Origin: Novosphingobium pentaromativorans US6-1 | GTDB taxonomy: Bacteria > Pseudomonadota > Alphaproteobacteria > Sphingomonadales > Sphingomonadaceae | Assembly: GCF_000767465.1 (NCBI RefSeq) | Contig: NZ_CP009291.1 | Span: 1,178,001-1,242,000 of the forward strand | DNA: 64,000 nt | Direction of reading: 5' to 3' | In this document: piece by piece, positions 55,192 through 63,915 of the stretch | Layout: every line of letters begins with the position of its first letter | How positions within the stretch are numbered: the stretch's first letter is position 1 | Translations under genes and position numbers: made by a program | The notes under the pieces: generated by a model | Told to the model about the DNA's origin: nothing | The model's input: only the letters and a program-made list of their open reading frames with translations | The model's database searches: none

Positions 55192-57498
55192 TCAGAACCG
55201 CGCGTCCAGGACGACGCCCAGGGTGCGCTGCGCCTCCGGATTGAGCACGTTCACGAGACTTCCAACATCGAAACCACCCAGTTCGATTGCCGAAATGTAG
55301 TACTTGTCGAAGAGGTTTCTGGCGAAGAGGCCGACGCGCCAGCTGCTGTCCTCGGCACCGATCCCCAGATTGACGTTGACGATACCGTAGCCGTCCACGC
55401 GGGTGTTGGGATCGACACCATTGGTGTAGAAGTCGCTGCGATAGAGGTAGTTCGCCGCGGCATCGACAGCCAGGCCCGCGCCTATCGGCTTCTCGATGCT
55501 GGCGGCAAGCGTGAAGTTCCACTTGCTGGCATTAGGTGCTGGCGAACCCTTGGCCTGAATATAACTCAGGTCGGTTCCGGGAACGGTATAGCAGGCCCCG
55601 GCTACGTTCGGATCGTCTGTAGTCGGAAGCGGAATGGCTTCATATTCGGAGTAGCAGGCCGAAAGGAAGTCAGTGTACTTGGCATCCTGATAGGTACCGT
55701 TGGCCGTAAGCGTCAGGCCCTGCAGCGGCATGACCGAGAATTCCGCCTCGATACCCTGGGTCTTCATCCCGCCCGCATTGCCGGTAACGAAACCCGGCGG
55801 AAGAAGCGTAAGATCGGGCACGTTCGTCTGGAAGTTGCGGAACTTCTCATGGAATGCCGTCAGGTTGAACAGCAGGTTGCCGTTCAGCCAGGTCGTCTTG
55901 ATGCCGGCCTCGTACGACCGGACGGTCTCCGGATCAACGATCCGCGCCGATGAGCCGGCAACCGCAATCGCCAACGGCCCCTTGTAACCGCGCGCAGCCG
56001 TGAAATAGGCCATCACATCAGGGGTAAAGTTGTATTGCAGGCCAGCCCGCCACGAGAAGTCGGTATTCGAAGTCTTGGCGCTACCGGGCGCGGACATGGT
56101 GCCGGTAAGCGGATAAATGTTTTCAACTTCTTCCGTGTAGAGGCTGGACGATGCCTTGTCACGCGTGAGGCGTGCACCCAGGATCGCCTTGAAGTCGTCC
56201 GTCAGATTGACAGTACCGTCCAGGAAGCCGGCAATGCTGTCGACCGAATATCTGAGATGATCGCGCCCGCCGCTAAAGGAAAGCTTCGCATCCGGGCCGT
56301 AAAGCATCTCGGCCAGACCGCCGAAGCTGCCGCCGAACATGGTGACTTCCTTCGTACTGCGGTGATAATAGTAAAGGCCGGACACGAAGTCGATGAACTG
56401 TCCCCCAGCCGAACTGAGACGCAATTCCTGAGAGAACTGGTCGCTGCGCACACGCACGGGACCCTCTGCGGCGGAGATCGGCGTATTCGCGAAAGTCGCG
56501 AAGGCATTGCGGGCCAGCATGCGATAGCCGGTCAGCGATGTCAGCGTGTAATCACCGAAGTGATAGTTCAGCTCGACCGAACCGCCACCGACGCGATTCT
56601 CGTGGAAGCTTTCGCTTGCAAGGCCGGTTTGCGTGTTGTTGGGTCCGGGTTCGATACCGTAATCGAGAATGCCGAAGCCGGGCGGAATGGCTCCGCTGCC
56701 CACGCCCAATGCGCGGTAGCTGGTAAGAAACGACGGCGTCCTGTAGAACCGGCGGTAATCGACGCTGGCGAACAGGTCGAAGTCCGCGCTCGGGGCCCAC
56801 ATGAGCTTGCCCTTGACGCCCACCTGATCGGAGCTGCCCGCCTTTTCCTGGCGCACCGGGTTCCATGCCCAGCCATCGCGGTTCTGATAGGAAGCGACGC
56901 CCATGACCGCCAGGGTGTCGGTCACCGGCACATTGACGCGATAGCTTGCGTTGGTGTCGTCGTAGGAACCGTAGGCTGCGTGAACCACGCTGTAGGTCCG
57001 GTCCGTCGAAGGGCGTTCGGTAGTAATGTTGATGACGCCCGCAGAAGCATTCTTGCCAAATTGCGTGCCCTGGGGCCCACGCAGGACTTCAACGCGCGAT
57101 ACGTCGCTCAGGTCACCGCCAAGATCGTTTACGAAGCCATAGACAATGCCGTCCACGACAAGCCCGACCGTCTGCTCGGTGGCTGCGTCGAAGCTGGCAG
57201 TCCCGACGCCGCGCACATTGAAACCCGAACCGCCGCTGGCGCTCACCTGAACGCTGGGCGAAAGGTATTGAAGGTCGGACGGATCCCGGTAGCTCGATTT
57301 GACGAATTGTTCAGCGCTGATTGCCGTCACCGCGATCGGCACATCCTGAAGCTTCTGTTCACGGCGCGTTGCCGTAACAACGATGTCGAGCGATTGGGCC
57401 GTGTCTGCCTTCGGCGCTTCCTCTGCGGCGAATACCGGCTGCGCCAATCCAGCCAGGCTCGTCGAGAGAGCCAAAGCAACTGCTTTTCTTCCTGTCAT
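55192..57498 (-). CDS. TonB-dependent outer-membrane receptor
   Basis: A 768-aa receptor with a signal peptide (VALALSTSLAGLAQPVFA), TonB box DIVVTATRREQKLQDV, plug with RGPQGTQFGKNASAGVINI and a barrel ending LGVVLDARF. It follows the paralogue B secreted protein gene on the same strand. Element B lies 110-170 bp upstream of its start. Because of the gene neighbours it could serve uptake of the heterocycle handled by this cluster; this is inference. Confidence 0.92.
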   Translation of the reverse strand: MTGRKAVALALSTSLAGLAQPVFAAEEAPKADTAQSLDIVVTATRREQKLQDVPIAVTAISAEQFVKSSYRDPSDLQYLSPSVQVSASGGSGFNVRGVGTASFDAATEQTVGLVVDGIVYGFVNDLGGDLSDVSRVEVLRGPQGTQFGKNASAGVINITTERPSTDRTYSVVHAAYGSYDDTNASYRVNVPVTDTLAVMGVASYQNRDGWAWNPVRQEKAGSSDQVGVKGKLMWAPSADFDLFASVDYRRFYRTPSFLTSYRALGVGSGAIPPGFGILDYGIEPGPNNTQTGLASESFHENRVGGGSVELNYHFGDYTLTSLTGYRMLARNAFATFANTPISAAEGPVRVRSDQFSQELRLSSAGGQFIDFVSGLYYYHRSTKEVTMFGGSFGGLAEMLYGPDAKLSFSGGRDHLRYSVDSIAGFLDGTVNLTDDFKAILGARLTRDKASSSLYTEEVENIYPLTGTMSAPGSAKTSNTDFSWRAGLQYNFTPDVMAYFTAARGYKGPLAIAVAGSSARIVDPETVRSYEAGIKTTWLNGNLLFNLTAFHEKFRNFQTNVPDLTLLPPGFVTGNAGGMKTQGIEAEFSVMPLQGLTLTANGTYQDAKYTDFLSACYSEYEAIPLPTTDDPNVAGACYTVPGTDLSYIQAKGSPAPNASKWNFTLAASIEKPIGAGLAVDAAANYLYRSDFYTNGVDPNTRVDGYGIVNVNLGIGAEDSSWRVGLFARNLFDKYYISAIELGGFDVGSLVNVLNPEAQRTLGVVLDARF

Positions 57499-57606
57499 GA
57501 TTCAAATTTCCCCGCTGCTTGCCTACCACGCCATACGGCTTGACGTGGGATGCGAGCGAATGCCCGCTGCGCCGCAGCATCTTCCAACTGACGTCAAACT
57601 TCTCGC

Positions 57607-57672
57607 TCATTTGCTTTGAAAGTATTTCGGCTCAAAGCGGCAGAAACGGCGGTTTTCCAGATACTTCAAAGC
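57607..57672 (-). promoter_or_regulatory. shared upstream element, copy B, with inverted second half
   Basis: CTTTGAAAGTATTTCGG at 57614-57630 matches the 3' half of copy C (TTTTGAAGGTATTTCGG), and the stretch TTTTCCAGATACTTCAAAG follows about 25 bp later, giving an inverted pair CTTTGAA(A)GTAT / ATACTTCAAAG. It lies between the secreted gene and the receptor start. Confidence 0.5.
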
Positions 57673-57678
57673 ACAAGT

Positions 57679-57717
57679 GCACCCACTGGCGGGAGACGGG
57701 ATCCTGCCAGTGGGCGC
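57679..57717 (-). terminator. hairpin after the secreted paralogue B gene
   Basis: GCCCACTGGC pairs with GCCAGTGGGT on the minus strand with a G-rich loop; only a weak T content follows. It is 39 bp past the stop of the gene at 57756. Confidence 0.45.
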
Positions 57718-57755
57718 TTGGGGTCAATCGATCGGGTAGCCGGGCCACCCGGCTT

Positions 57756-58484
57756 TTACTTGGCTGTAGGATCGTCTTTCCAACCGACCATGCACGGACT
57801 TTCCCAAAGTTCGGAATCTTCCGGCAGGCGATTGTAATGGCGCACGATCTTGTAGGAGTCTGTCAGGTACCGCGGATCATGCAGCGTCATTTCATCGACA
57901 AGGACCTTGCCGTCTTCGCTCAGGCTGATGCGCTCGGTCAGCCGGGTCGTGGCCGAATGCACAGCGTTGCCGAAACGGAACGGAAAGCCGGTGTCGTTGA
58001 AGTTTTCCGTTTCAACCACCAGCGTCTCACCTTCCCAATGACCTATCGAGTAGCCGTTGTACATCGGAGGCAGGCCTTCCGTTGCCTTCGTACGGTTGAG
58101 GTAGATGGTGCGGGCCAGCGGACTCATTTCGGAAATGATCGTTATGCGGCCCGGAGTCTCGAGAATTTCGAGCGGAAATTCGGAAAGCATCATCCCGGGC
58201 ACACCCACAGGCTCGCATACTTGCGTTTCATCGTCGATGACCTTGCCGGCATTCTCTTCGGCCTCGCGCTTCTCGACCATCGCCCTGGTCTCGGGCTTGT
58301 AAGGCGGCTCCACCTGGCCCTCGAAATCGTTCTGCTCCATGAACCACATGCCCGTGAGGCCGGTGATGGTAGTGGGCTTGCCCGCAGGCTGGGCCTGCGC
58401 AGTCGCGATCGACATGCCTGTCAAACCTAGGGCGAGGATTCCCTGCAGCGCCAGACTACCCCGCTTGTTGCAATGTAACTTCAT
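57756..58484 (-). CDS. exported protein of unknown function, paralogue B
   Basis: A 242-aa protein with a signal peptide (ILALGLTGMSIATAQAQ). It matches paralogue A over its length: GMWFMEQNDFEG, CEPVGVPGMM, ILETPGRITIISE, RTIYLNR, GYSIGHWEGETLVVETENF, LTERISLSEDGKVLVDE and a late RHYNRLPED motif. The ATG at 58484 has AAGGAAC upstream. It is after the NCS2 permease and before the TonB receptor. Confidence 0.78.
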   Translation of the reverse strand: MKLHCNKRGSLALQGILALGLTGMSIATAQAQPAGKPTTITGLTGMWFMEQNDFEGQVEPPYKPETRAMVEKREAEENAGKVIDDETQVCEPVGVPGMMLSEFPLEILETPGRITIISEMSPLARTIYLNRTKATEGLPPMYNGYSIGHWEGETLVVETENFNDTGFPFRFGNAVHSATTRLTERISLSEDGKVLVDEMTLHDPRYLTDSYKIVRHYNRLPEDSELWESPCMVGWKDDPTAK

Positions 58485-58626
58485 CGTAGTTCCTTTTGTG
58501 GTCGACCGGCGATCGGGCGCCGCACTGCCTATGCCATGACGGAAAGCACCGGGATGTTCGCCCTTCCCGGCCTTCGGTGGACATACGCCCCGCTTGCGGA
58601 AACGTAGCATCGCTGATCCCGTGCGT

Positions 58627-58652
58627 TTTTCAGATAGCTTTTGAAGGTATTT
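58627..58652 (-). promoter_or_regulatory. shared upstream element, copy C
   Basis: Contains TTTCAGATAG, CT, TTTGAAGGT and ATTTCG, matching copy A at nearly all positions in its first 24 bases. It lies about 145 bp before the start of the secreted paralogue B gene and just past the stop of the NCS2 permease. Confidence 0.55.
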
Positions 58653-58679
58653 CGGCGGGACGGGAGCGATACCCGGCCT

Positions 58680-60044
58680 TCAGTTGCGATCCTTGTTGAG
58701 CAGCCAGTTGAGCGCCACCGCCGAAATCGTGGCAAGCACAATGCCCGAATGGACGAAAGGCTGCAGCGGCTGCGGGAGAGAGGCGAAGATGCCTTCCGAG
58801 ACGAGCGGCACCATGCCCATGCTCAGCGAGACGGCAAGGATCGTCTGGTTGTGCGGATTTCCCGAAAGATCGACCTTGCCGAGAATACGCACCCCGGTTG
58901 CGGCGATCATGCCGAACATGACCAGCCCCGCCCCGCCCAGCACGAACGAGGGGATCGATGCGATGGCAACGGCAAGTTTGGGACTGAGAGCAAGGCCGAG
59001 CATGATCACGGCCCCCGTGGCGCACACGAAACGCGAGCGCACGCCGGTGATCGCTATCAGTCCGATGTTCTGCGAGAACGAAGTATAGGGAAAGGCATTG
59101 AACAGACCGCCGATGATCGTGCCCAGACCATCCGCGCGCAGGCCTCGCGTCATCAGCGCACTGTCCATCGGCTTTCCGACGATCTCCGAAACGGCGAAGA
59201 ACATGCCCACGGATTCGACCATGACGATGATCATCACGAACATCATGCTGACTGCCGCCCCCAGTTCGAAGCGAGGCATGCCGAAAACAAGCGGCGGCGT
59301 GAAACCCACTATCGCCGATTCACCGACCGCCGAGAAGTCCGTCATCCCCATAGCGGAGGCAACTCCGGTCCCCACGGCGACGCCGATCAGGATCGCGGCA
59401 TTGCGCACCATTCCCCTTCCGAAGCGCAATACCGCGAGGATGAGGGCCAGGACGAAGAACGACATCGCGGCGTGAGAGGCATCGACTTCACCGCTTCTCC
59501 CCTGACCGACGATCCAACCCACGCCGATGCCGATTAGGGATACGCCGATCACAAGTATGACGGTACCGGTCACCACGGGTGGGAAGAATCTTGCAATCTT
59601 GCCGAGCACAGGTGCGATCAACAGTCCGAAGACGCCTGCGACGAGAACCGCGCCGCAGATGACCTGAAGGCTGTGTTCCGGCCCATGGCCTGCGGCGATA
59701 TTGCTGTTGGCGATCGCCAGCATCGGACCGATCGAGGCGAAGGTAACGCCCATCATGATCGGCATGCGCAGACCAACGCCCTTGATTCCAATGGTCTGGA
59801 GCAGTGTGACGAGGCCGCACCCGAACAGGTCGGCACTAACCAGAAGCCCGATCTGCGACGCCGTGAGGCCCAGCGCATGACCGAGCACGAGGGGTACCGC
59901 AACGGCGCCTGCGTACATCACCATGACGTGCTGCAGCCCCAGAACGGCCAACTTCGAAAATGCGGGAACTTCGTCCACCGCGCCCGGATCGGGCTCAACC
60001 GCGTCAGCTAGCGGCTGTACGGGCATATCGGATTCCATGAGCAT
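58680..60044 (-). CDS. NCS2 nucleobase permease (xanthine/uracil type)
   Basis: A 454-aa inner-membrane protein with 14 helices expected for the UraA/XanQ/UacT fold. Markers are LGLQHVMVMYAGAVAVPLVLG, SADLFGCGLVTLLQ, GVTFASIGPMLAI and SFSQNIGLIAITGVRSR (the [QEP]N-x-G motif is QNIG), which point to the xanthine/urate branch. AGGAGG lies before the ATG at 60044. An IS element begins 32 bp upstream, so its native promoter is probably displaced. Confidence 0.88.
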   Translation of the reverse strand: MLMESDMPVQPLADAVEPDPGAVDEVPAFSKLAVLGLQHVMVMYAGAVAVPLVLGHALGLTASQIGLLVSADLFGCGLVTLLQTIGIKGVGLRMPIMMGVTFASIGPMLAIANSNIAAGHGPEHSLQVICGAVLVAGVFGLLIAPVLGKIARFFPPVVTGTVILVIGVSLIGIGVGWIVGQGRSGEVDASHAAMSFFVLALILAVLRFGRGMVRNAAILIGVAVGTGVASAMGMTDFSAVGESAIVGFTPPLVFGMPRFELGAAVSMMFVMIIVMVESVGMFFAVSEIVGKPMDSALMTRGLRADGLGTIIGGLFNAFPYTSFSQNIGLIAITGVRSRFVCATGAVIMLGLALSPKLAVAIASIPSFVLGGAGLVMFGMIAATGVRILGKVDLSGNPHNQTILAVSLSMGMVPLVSEGIFASLPQPLQPFVHSGIVLATISAVALNWLLNKDRN

Positions 60045-60071
60045 CAGACCTGGGCCTCCTTTGCGCCAAGC

Positions 60072-60075
60072 CTAG
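60072..60075 (+). repeat. target-site duplication CTAG, left
   Basis: CTAG directly precedes the IS left end and is repeated after its right end (61719-61722). IS1380-type elements make 4-5 bp duplications. Four bases could coincide by chance, but the inverted-repeat ends fit. Confidence 0.65.
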
Positions 60076-61718
60076 CCGTTGTTATTCACCGGAGCGCGAT
60101 ATGAGGTTGGCGGAAGTGGCGTAAAGCACTGTTCTGAAGTAGGAAATTGGTTGTCGACACCATTCCTAATCAGGACAGAAAATGCCACAAGCCACACCCG
60201 CCAGCAGCGAGGTTAGCGCGCGCCGATTTTCGTTTCCAGCCATCGGGCGCAAGAAAGTGAGCGCGGCGTTCGACGGAGGCCGATTGACCTCGGACGGCGG
60301 AGTTCTGCTACTGGCGCAGGCGGAGCGCGAGATGCGGATTTGCGCACAGCTCGCCGGCTGCATTGCCGATCCGCGCGCCCCCTCTCGGGTGATCCATGCA
60401 CTGGACGACATCCTGCGGGCACGGGTCCTGGCGATCTGCTGCGGCTACGAAGATGCCGACGACCTTGATGCTCTGCGCGATGATCCCGGCTTCCGCCTGG
60501 CGCTGGGCAAGCTGCCGGGGGCGGGCGCGGGCCTTGCCAGCCAACCGACCATGAGCCGCTGGGAAAACGCGCCGTCCACGCGCGAACTGGCGCACATGAT
60601 GCAGGTCATGATTGGCATCTACTGCGCCAGCTATCCCAAGCCGCCCAAGGCGGTGACGTTGGATGTTGATGACACCTGCGATGTCGTTCATGGCTACCAG
60701 CAGCTGTCGTTCTGGAATGGTCATCACGGCGAGCGCTGCTTCCTGCCGATCCATGTCTACGACACTGCGACCGGCCGGCCGGTCGCGATGCTGCTGCGCA
60801 CCGGCAAGACACCTTCGGGCGCGGAGGCCGCAGGGCATATTCGCCGCCTCGTCCGGCATATCCGTCGACACTGGCCGGAAACGCACATCACCATCCGCGG
60901 CGATGGGCACTATGGCCGCCCCGAGGTCATGGCCTTCTGCGAGGCGGCCGGCGTCGACTATGTGTTTGGTCTGCCGACCAACGCTGCGTTGCGCGCCGAT
61001 CCGGTAATCGTCGCGGCCGCCGATGCCTGTGCGGTCAAGCGCGCCGAAGAAGGCCGGGTAATCCTGCGCCACTATGCAGAGACCCACTATGGCGCGAAAA
61101 GCTGGAAGTGCCAGCGCCGCGTCGCCGCCCGGATCGAGGCGAGCATGCTCGGCATGGACATCCGGTATGTCGTCACCTCCCTGGCAGGCGGCTCCGCCGA
61201 GCACATCTACGACACGCTCTACTGTGCTCGCGGCCAGGCCGAGAACCTCATCAAGATGCACAAGACCCAGCTTGCCAGCGACCGCACCTCGTGCCGCTCG
61301 GCCAATGCCAACCAGATGCGCCTCATCCTCCACACCGCCGCCTACTGGCTGATGTGGCGCATCCGACAAACCATCCCGAAAGCCGCGTCGCTGGCCACTG
61401 CAGAGTTCGCGACCTTGCGCCTGCGGCTCATAAAGGTCGCCGCCCGCGTCATCGAAACCGCCACGCGCATACGCGTCGCCTTCGCCTCAGCATGCCCTGA
61501 CGCCAGCACGTTCCGCGCCGTCGCCGCCGGGGTCAGGCTCGCACCGACATAGCCAACGCGGCCGCGCCGCCGAGATGCCGATCCTGCCCTTCAACCCCGC
61601 AAACCTATCGAACACCCGCGGTGAAAAAGACGCAGCGAACCGGCTCGCCCCCTTCACTCTGCAAGCCCAAACTCAGCACCAGCGCTCACGGAAATAGAGA
61701 TCCGGTGAATAGGACGGG
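60076..61718 (+). mobile_element. IS1380-family insertion sequence
   Basis: A 1643-bp element with imperfect 18-bp inverted repeats; both ends share TATTCACCGGA, and 14 of 18 positions match. It has one transposase gene (60182-61552) and is flanked by CTAG on both sides. Its size is right for the IS1380 family. It looks intact, so it may be active or recent. Confidence 0.9.
60182..61552 (+). CDS. IS1380-family transposase
   Basis: A DDE transposase of 456 aa. It shows KVSAAFDGGRLTSDGGVLLL near the N-terminus, the DVDDT of the first catalytic Asp (TLDVDDTCD), GDGHYGRPEVMAFCE for the second Asp, and YCARGQAENLIKMHK with the catalytic Glu region, plus a C-terminal AAYWLMW. It is full length and uninterrupted. 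The Asp and Glu positions are read from family pattern. Confidence 0.95.
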   Translation: MPQATPASSEVSARRFSFPAIGRKKVSAAFDGGRLTSDGGVLLLAQAEREMRICAQLAGCIADPRAPSRVIHALDDILRARVLAICCGYEDADDLDALRDDPGFRLALGKLPGAGAGLASQPTMSRWENAPSTRELAHMMQVMIGIYCASYPKPPKAVTLDVDDTCDVVHGYQQLSFWNGHHGERCFLPIHVYDTATGRPVAMLLRTGKTPSGAEAAGHIRRLVRHIRRHWPETHITIRGDGHYGRPEVMAFCEAAGVDYVFGLPTNAALRADPVIVAAADACAVKRAEEGRVILRHYAETHYGAKSWKCQRRVAARIEASMLGMDIRYVVTSLAGGSAEHIYDTLYCARGQAENLIKMHKTQLASDRTSCRSANANQMRLILHTAAYWLMWRIRQTIPKAASLATAEFATLRLRLIKVAARVIETATRIRVAFASACPDASTFRAVAAGVRLAPT

Positions 61719-61722
61719 CTAG
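61719..61722 (+). repeat. target-site duplication CTAG, right
   Basis: The second copy of CTAG, directly after the right inverted repeat of the IS. See the left copy at 60072-60075. Confidence 0.65.
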
Positions 61723-61833
61723 AGCGCTCGTCCGGATTTGGCCTGCTATTCGGACATGGATCAATTTCAACGAAATTTTCACGATGCGCGGTCAATCGCG
61801 CGCCTAACGGCCACTTCGGGGCAAGCACTGCGA

Positions 61834-63915
61834 TCAGAATGTGAATTTTGCCCCGACCTTGACCGTGCGCGGTTCGACTACCCGGCTGAGGACACCTTCG
61901 ATGGGCCCGCCTGCATCGTAGGCGGGGATGTAGGACTCGTAGAAGTAGGCAATGTCCTTGTCCCGGCTATCGAGGATATTGAGCACTTCTCCGTAGATCT
62001 CCCAATGCTTGCCCTTCCAGGCCGCGCGCCCGTTGACGACCGTGCTTCCCTGGTTGCGCACGCTGTTGTCCTCGATCAACGGATAGGGGCCAAGATGGCG
62101 CAAGCGCAGACTCGCCTCCCAGGGATCGAGAACAAGCGCCACACCGCCGGACGCCGCATTCTCGAAGGCATTGGGAATACGCTCTCCATTGTCGAAACGC
62201 GAATGGCTGGCAGTGTAGTTACCGTCGAGCGCGAGCCAGGACAGCGGCCGCCAGAACGCGACGATCTCATAGCCATGCCGGTTGCTCGCCCCGCTGGGTT
62301 CAACGGCATTTGAATCGCCAACGAAGCGCAATTCGCTGCCGACATCGAGCCACCAGTACGTGGCGGTCAGCGAGAAACCGGAAAGCTGCAGACGGCCTCC
62401 CAATTCCTTGCCGGTGCCCCGCACGAGAACCGGGACAGGCAGCTCCAGGTTCACCGCGCCGCGAACGTCATTCGAATGAAAACCCTGCCCCCAGTTCGCA
62501 TAGACTTCGAACTGCGGCATGACTCGATACGCGGCAGAGAACTTGGGCGAAACTATCGAATCGTGGCCTTGCCCCGTGCCCAGCGCTTCGGCTTGCGGAT
62601 CGTGGGCGCGCACGTCGTAGCGATAATAGTCGCCGCGCAGACCCGCCGTAAGACGCAAGCCATCAAGAGGTCGCCACGTGGCCTCAGCGTAAAGCGCGCC
62701 GGAGAGTTCCTCGACATGATATCGCCCGAGCGATTGCAACAACACGCGCTCCTCAGTGCGATCGACACCGACCTTGCCCATGTTGTCATAACGGTTCTCG
62801 GTACCCGCCGTGAGGCTCAGGGCCGTGCCGAGGTCCCATTGCCTGCGCGCCGACAGGCCGACGATCCAGCGCCGGTCGAACTGCCGGATCTGGGCGCTGG
62901 TCCCGTCAGGTTCTGCATAAGTCGGGTTGGAGAACATCGACCAGTCGTAATACTGCGCGTGAAGGTTCGCGCTCCAGTCCGGCTGCGTCACCGCGATGTT
63001 GCCGACGACGCGCAGCGTGCGCCCGCGAGCACTGGGATCAGGCGAGCAGAAGACGTCGGGACAGACTGCCGATCCGACGATCCGCTCGGGGATCTGCTCG
63101 GTAGGACGCCATGTCCCGCTATAGCCATGGAGCGAAGCCGCCACGTCGCCTTCGCCTGCAGGCATGAGGTATTTCGCAAAGCCCGAATAATGCCGCAGGC
63201 GTTCGGGTACCTGCCAGGGTCCGTCATAGCGCTTGGCCTGCGCGACCAGCGTGAGATCGCCCGGCCCCAGGTCCCGGAGCGTTCCGCCCGCGGCCAACCG
63301 CCGGGAACCGAACGAACCTCCCTCGAGCGCAATCCATGGCCGATCATACCCATCGATCGTGGTCATGTAGGCCGCGCCCGCCAACGCGAAATCGCCTCCA
63401 TCCGCGCGATAGGGCCCCTTACGGAAATCCTCGCGCGCGACAATCTCGGGTATCAGCCCATTGAGATCCAGGTAGCCCTGCCCGTGACCGTGTGTCCGCA
63501 GGTTCATCTGCACGCCATCGACGTATGTGGTGAAGTCCGACCCGTGATCGAGGTTGAAACCACGCAGGAAATACTGGTTGGCCTTGCCGCTGCCCGAATG
63601 CTGCGCAGCGACCATTCCGGGTACGGCCTCGAGCAGCTCGGCAACGCGCAGCAACGGGCGCACCAGCAGGTCGGAACCGGCGACACTGCCTTCGCTCGCC
63701 GCATGCGCAACACCGATCTTGGCTTCACCACGACCGAACACGACGATTTCATTGCCCTTGCCGGGAACCGCTACAGCCCCTGCCGACTGCATCACCGGGG
63801 CTGCATCAGCACCGCCTGCCTCTGCGGCAAAGGCCGAGGAGGTGACAAGCGCTGCTCCTCCTAAAGCGACACAGGATGAGATGGCCTTCGAATACAAGGC
63901 ACGGCGAGAGGTCAT
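61834..63915 (-). CDS. TonB-dependent outer-membrane receptor
   Basis: A 693-aa receptor. It has a signal peptide (MTSRRALYSKAISSCVALGG..., cleavage near AFAA), a TonB-box-like NEIVVFGRGEAKIG, a plug with RVAELLEAVPGMVAAQHSGSG and FLRGFNLDHGSDFTTYVDGV, and a barrel ending RTVKVGAKFTF. It is on the far side of the IS from the nucleobase permease, so it need not belong to the same cluster. The ATG at 63915 with AAGGA upstream is chosen over the open frame to 63990. Confidence 0.93.
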   Translation of the reverse strand: MTSRRALYSKAISSCVALGGAALVTSSAFAAEAGGADAAPVMQSAGAVAVPGKGNEIVVFGRGEAKIGVAHAASEGSVAGSDLLVRPLLRVAELLEAVPGMVAAQHSGSGKANQYFLRGFNLDHGSDFTTYVDGVQMNLRTHGHGQGYLDLNGLIPEIVAREDFRKGPYRADGGDFALAGAAYMTTIDGYDRPWIALEGGSFGSRRLAAGGTLRDLGPGDLTLVAQAKRYDGPWQVPERLRHYSGFAKYLMPAGEGDVAASLHGYSGTWRPTEQIPERIVGSAVCPDVFCSPDPSARGRTLRVVGNIAVTQPDWSANLHAQYYDWSMFSNPTYAEPDGTSAQIRQFDRRWIVGLSARRQWDLGTALSLTAGTENRYDNMGKVGVDRTEERVLLQSLGRYHVEELSGALYAEATWRPLDGLRLTAGLRGDYYRYDVRAHDPQAEALGTGQGHDSIVSPKFSAAYRVMPQFEVYANWGQGFHSNDVRGAVNLELPVPVLVRGTGKELGGRLQLSGFSLTATYWWLDVGSELRFVGDSNAVEPSGASNRHGYEIVAFWRPLSWLALDGNYTASHSRFDNGERIPNAFENAASGGVALVLDPWEASLRLRHLGPYPLIEDNSVRNQGSTVVNGRAAWKGKHWEIYGEVLNILDSRDKDIAYFYESYIPAYDAGGPIEGVLSRVVEPRTVKVGAKFTF

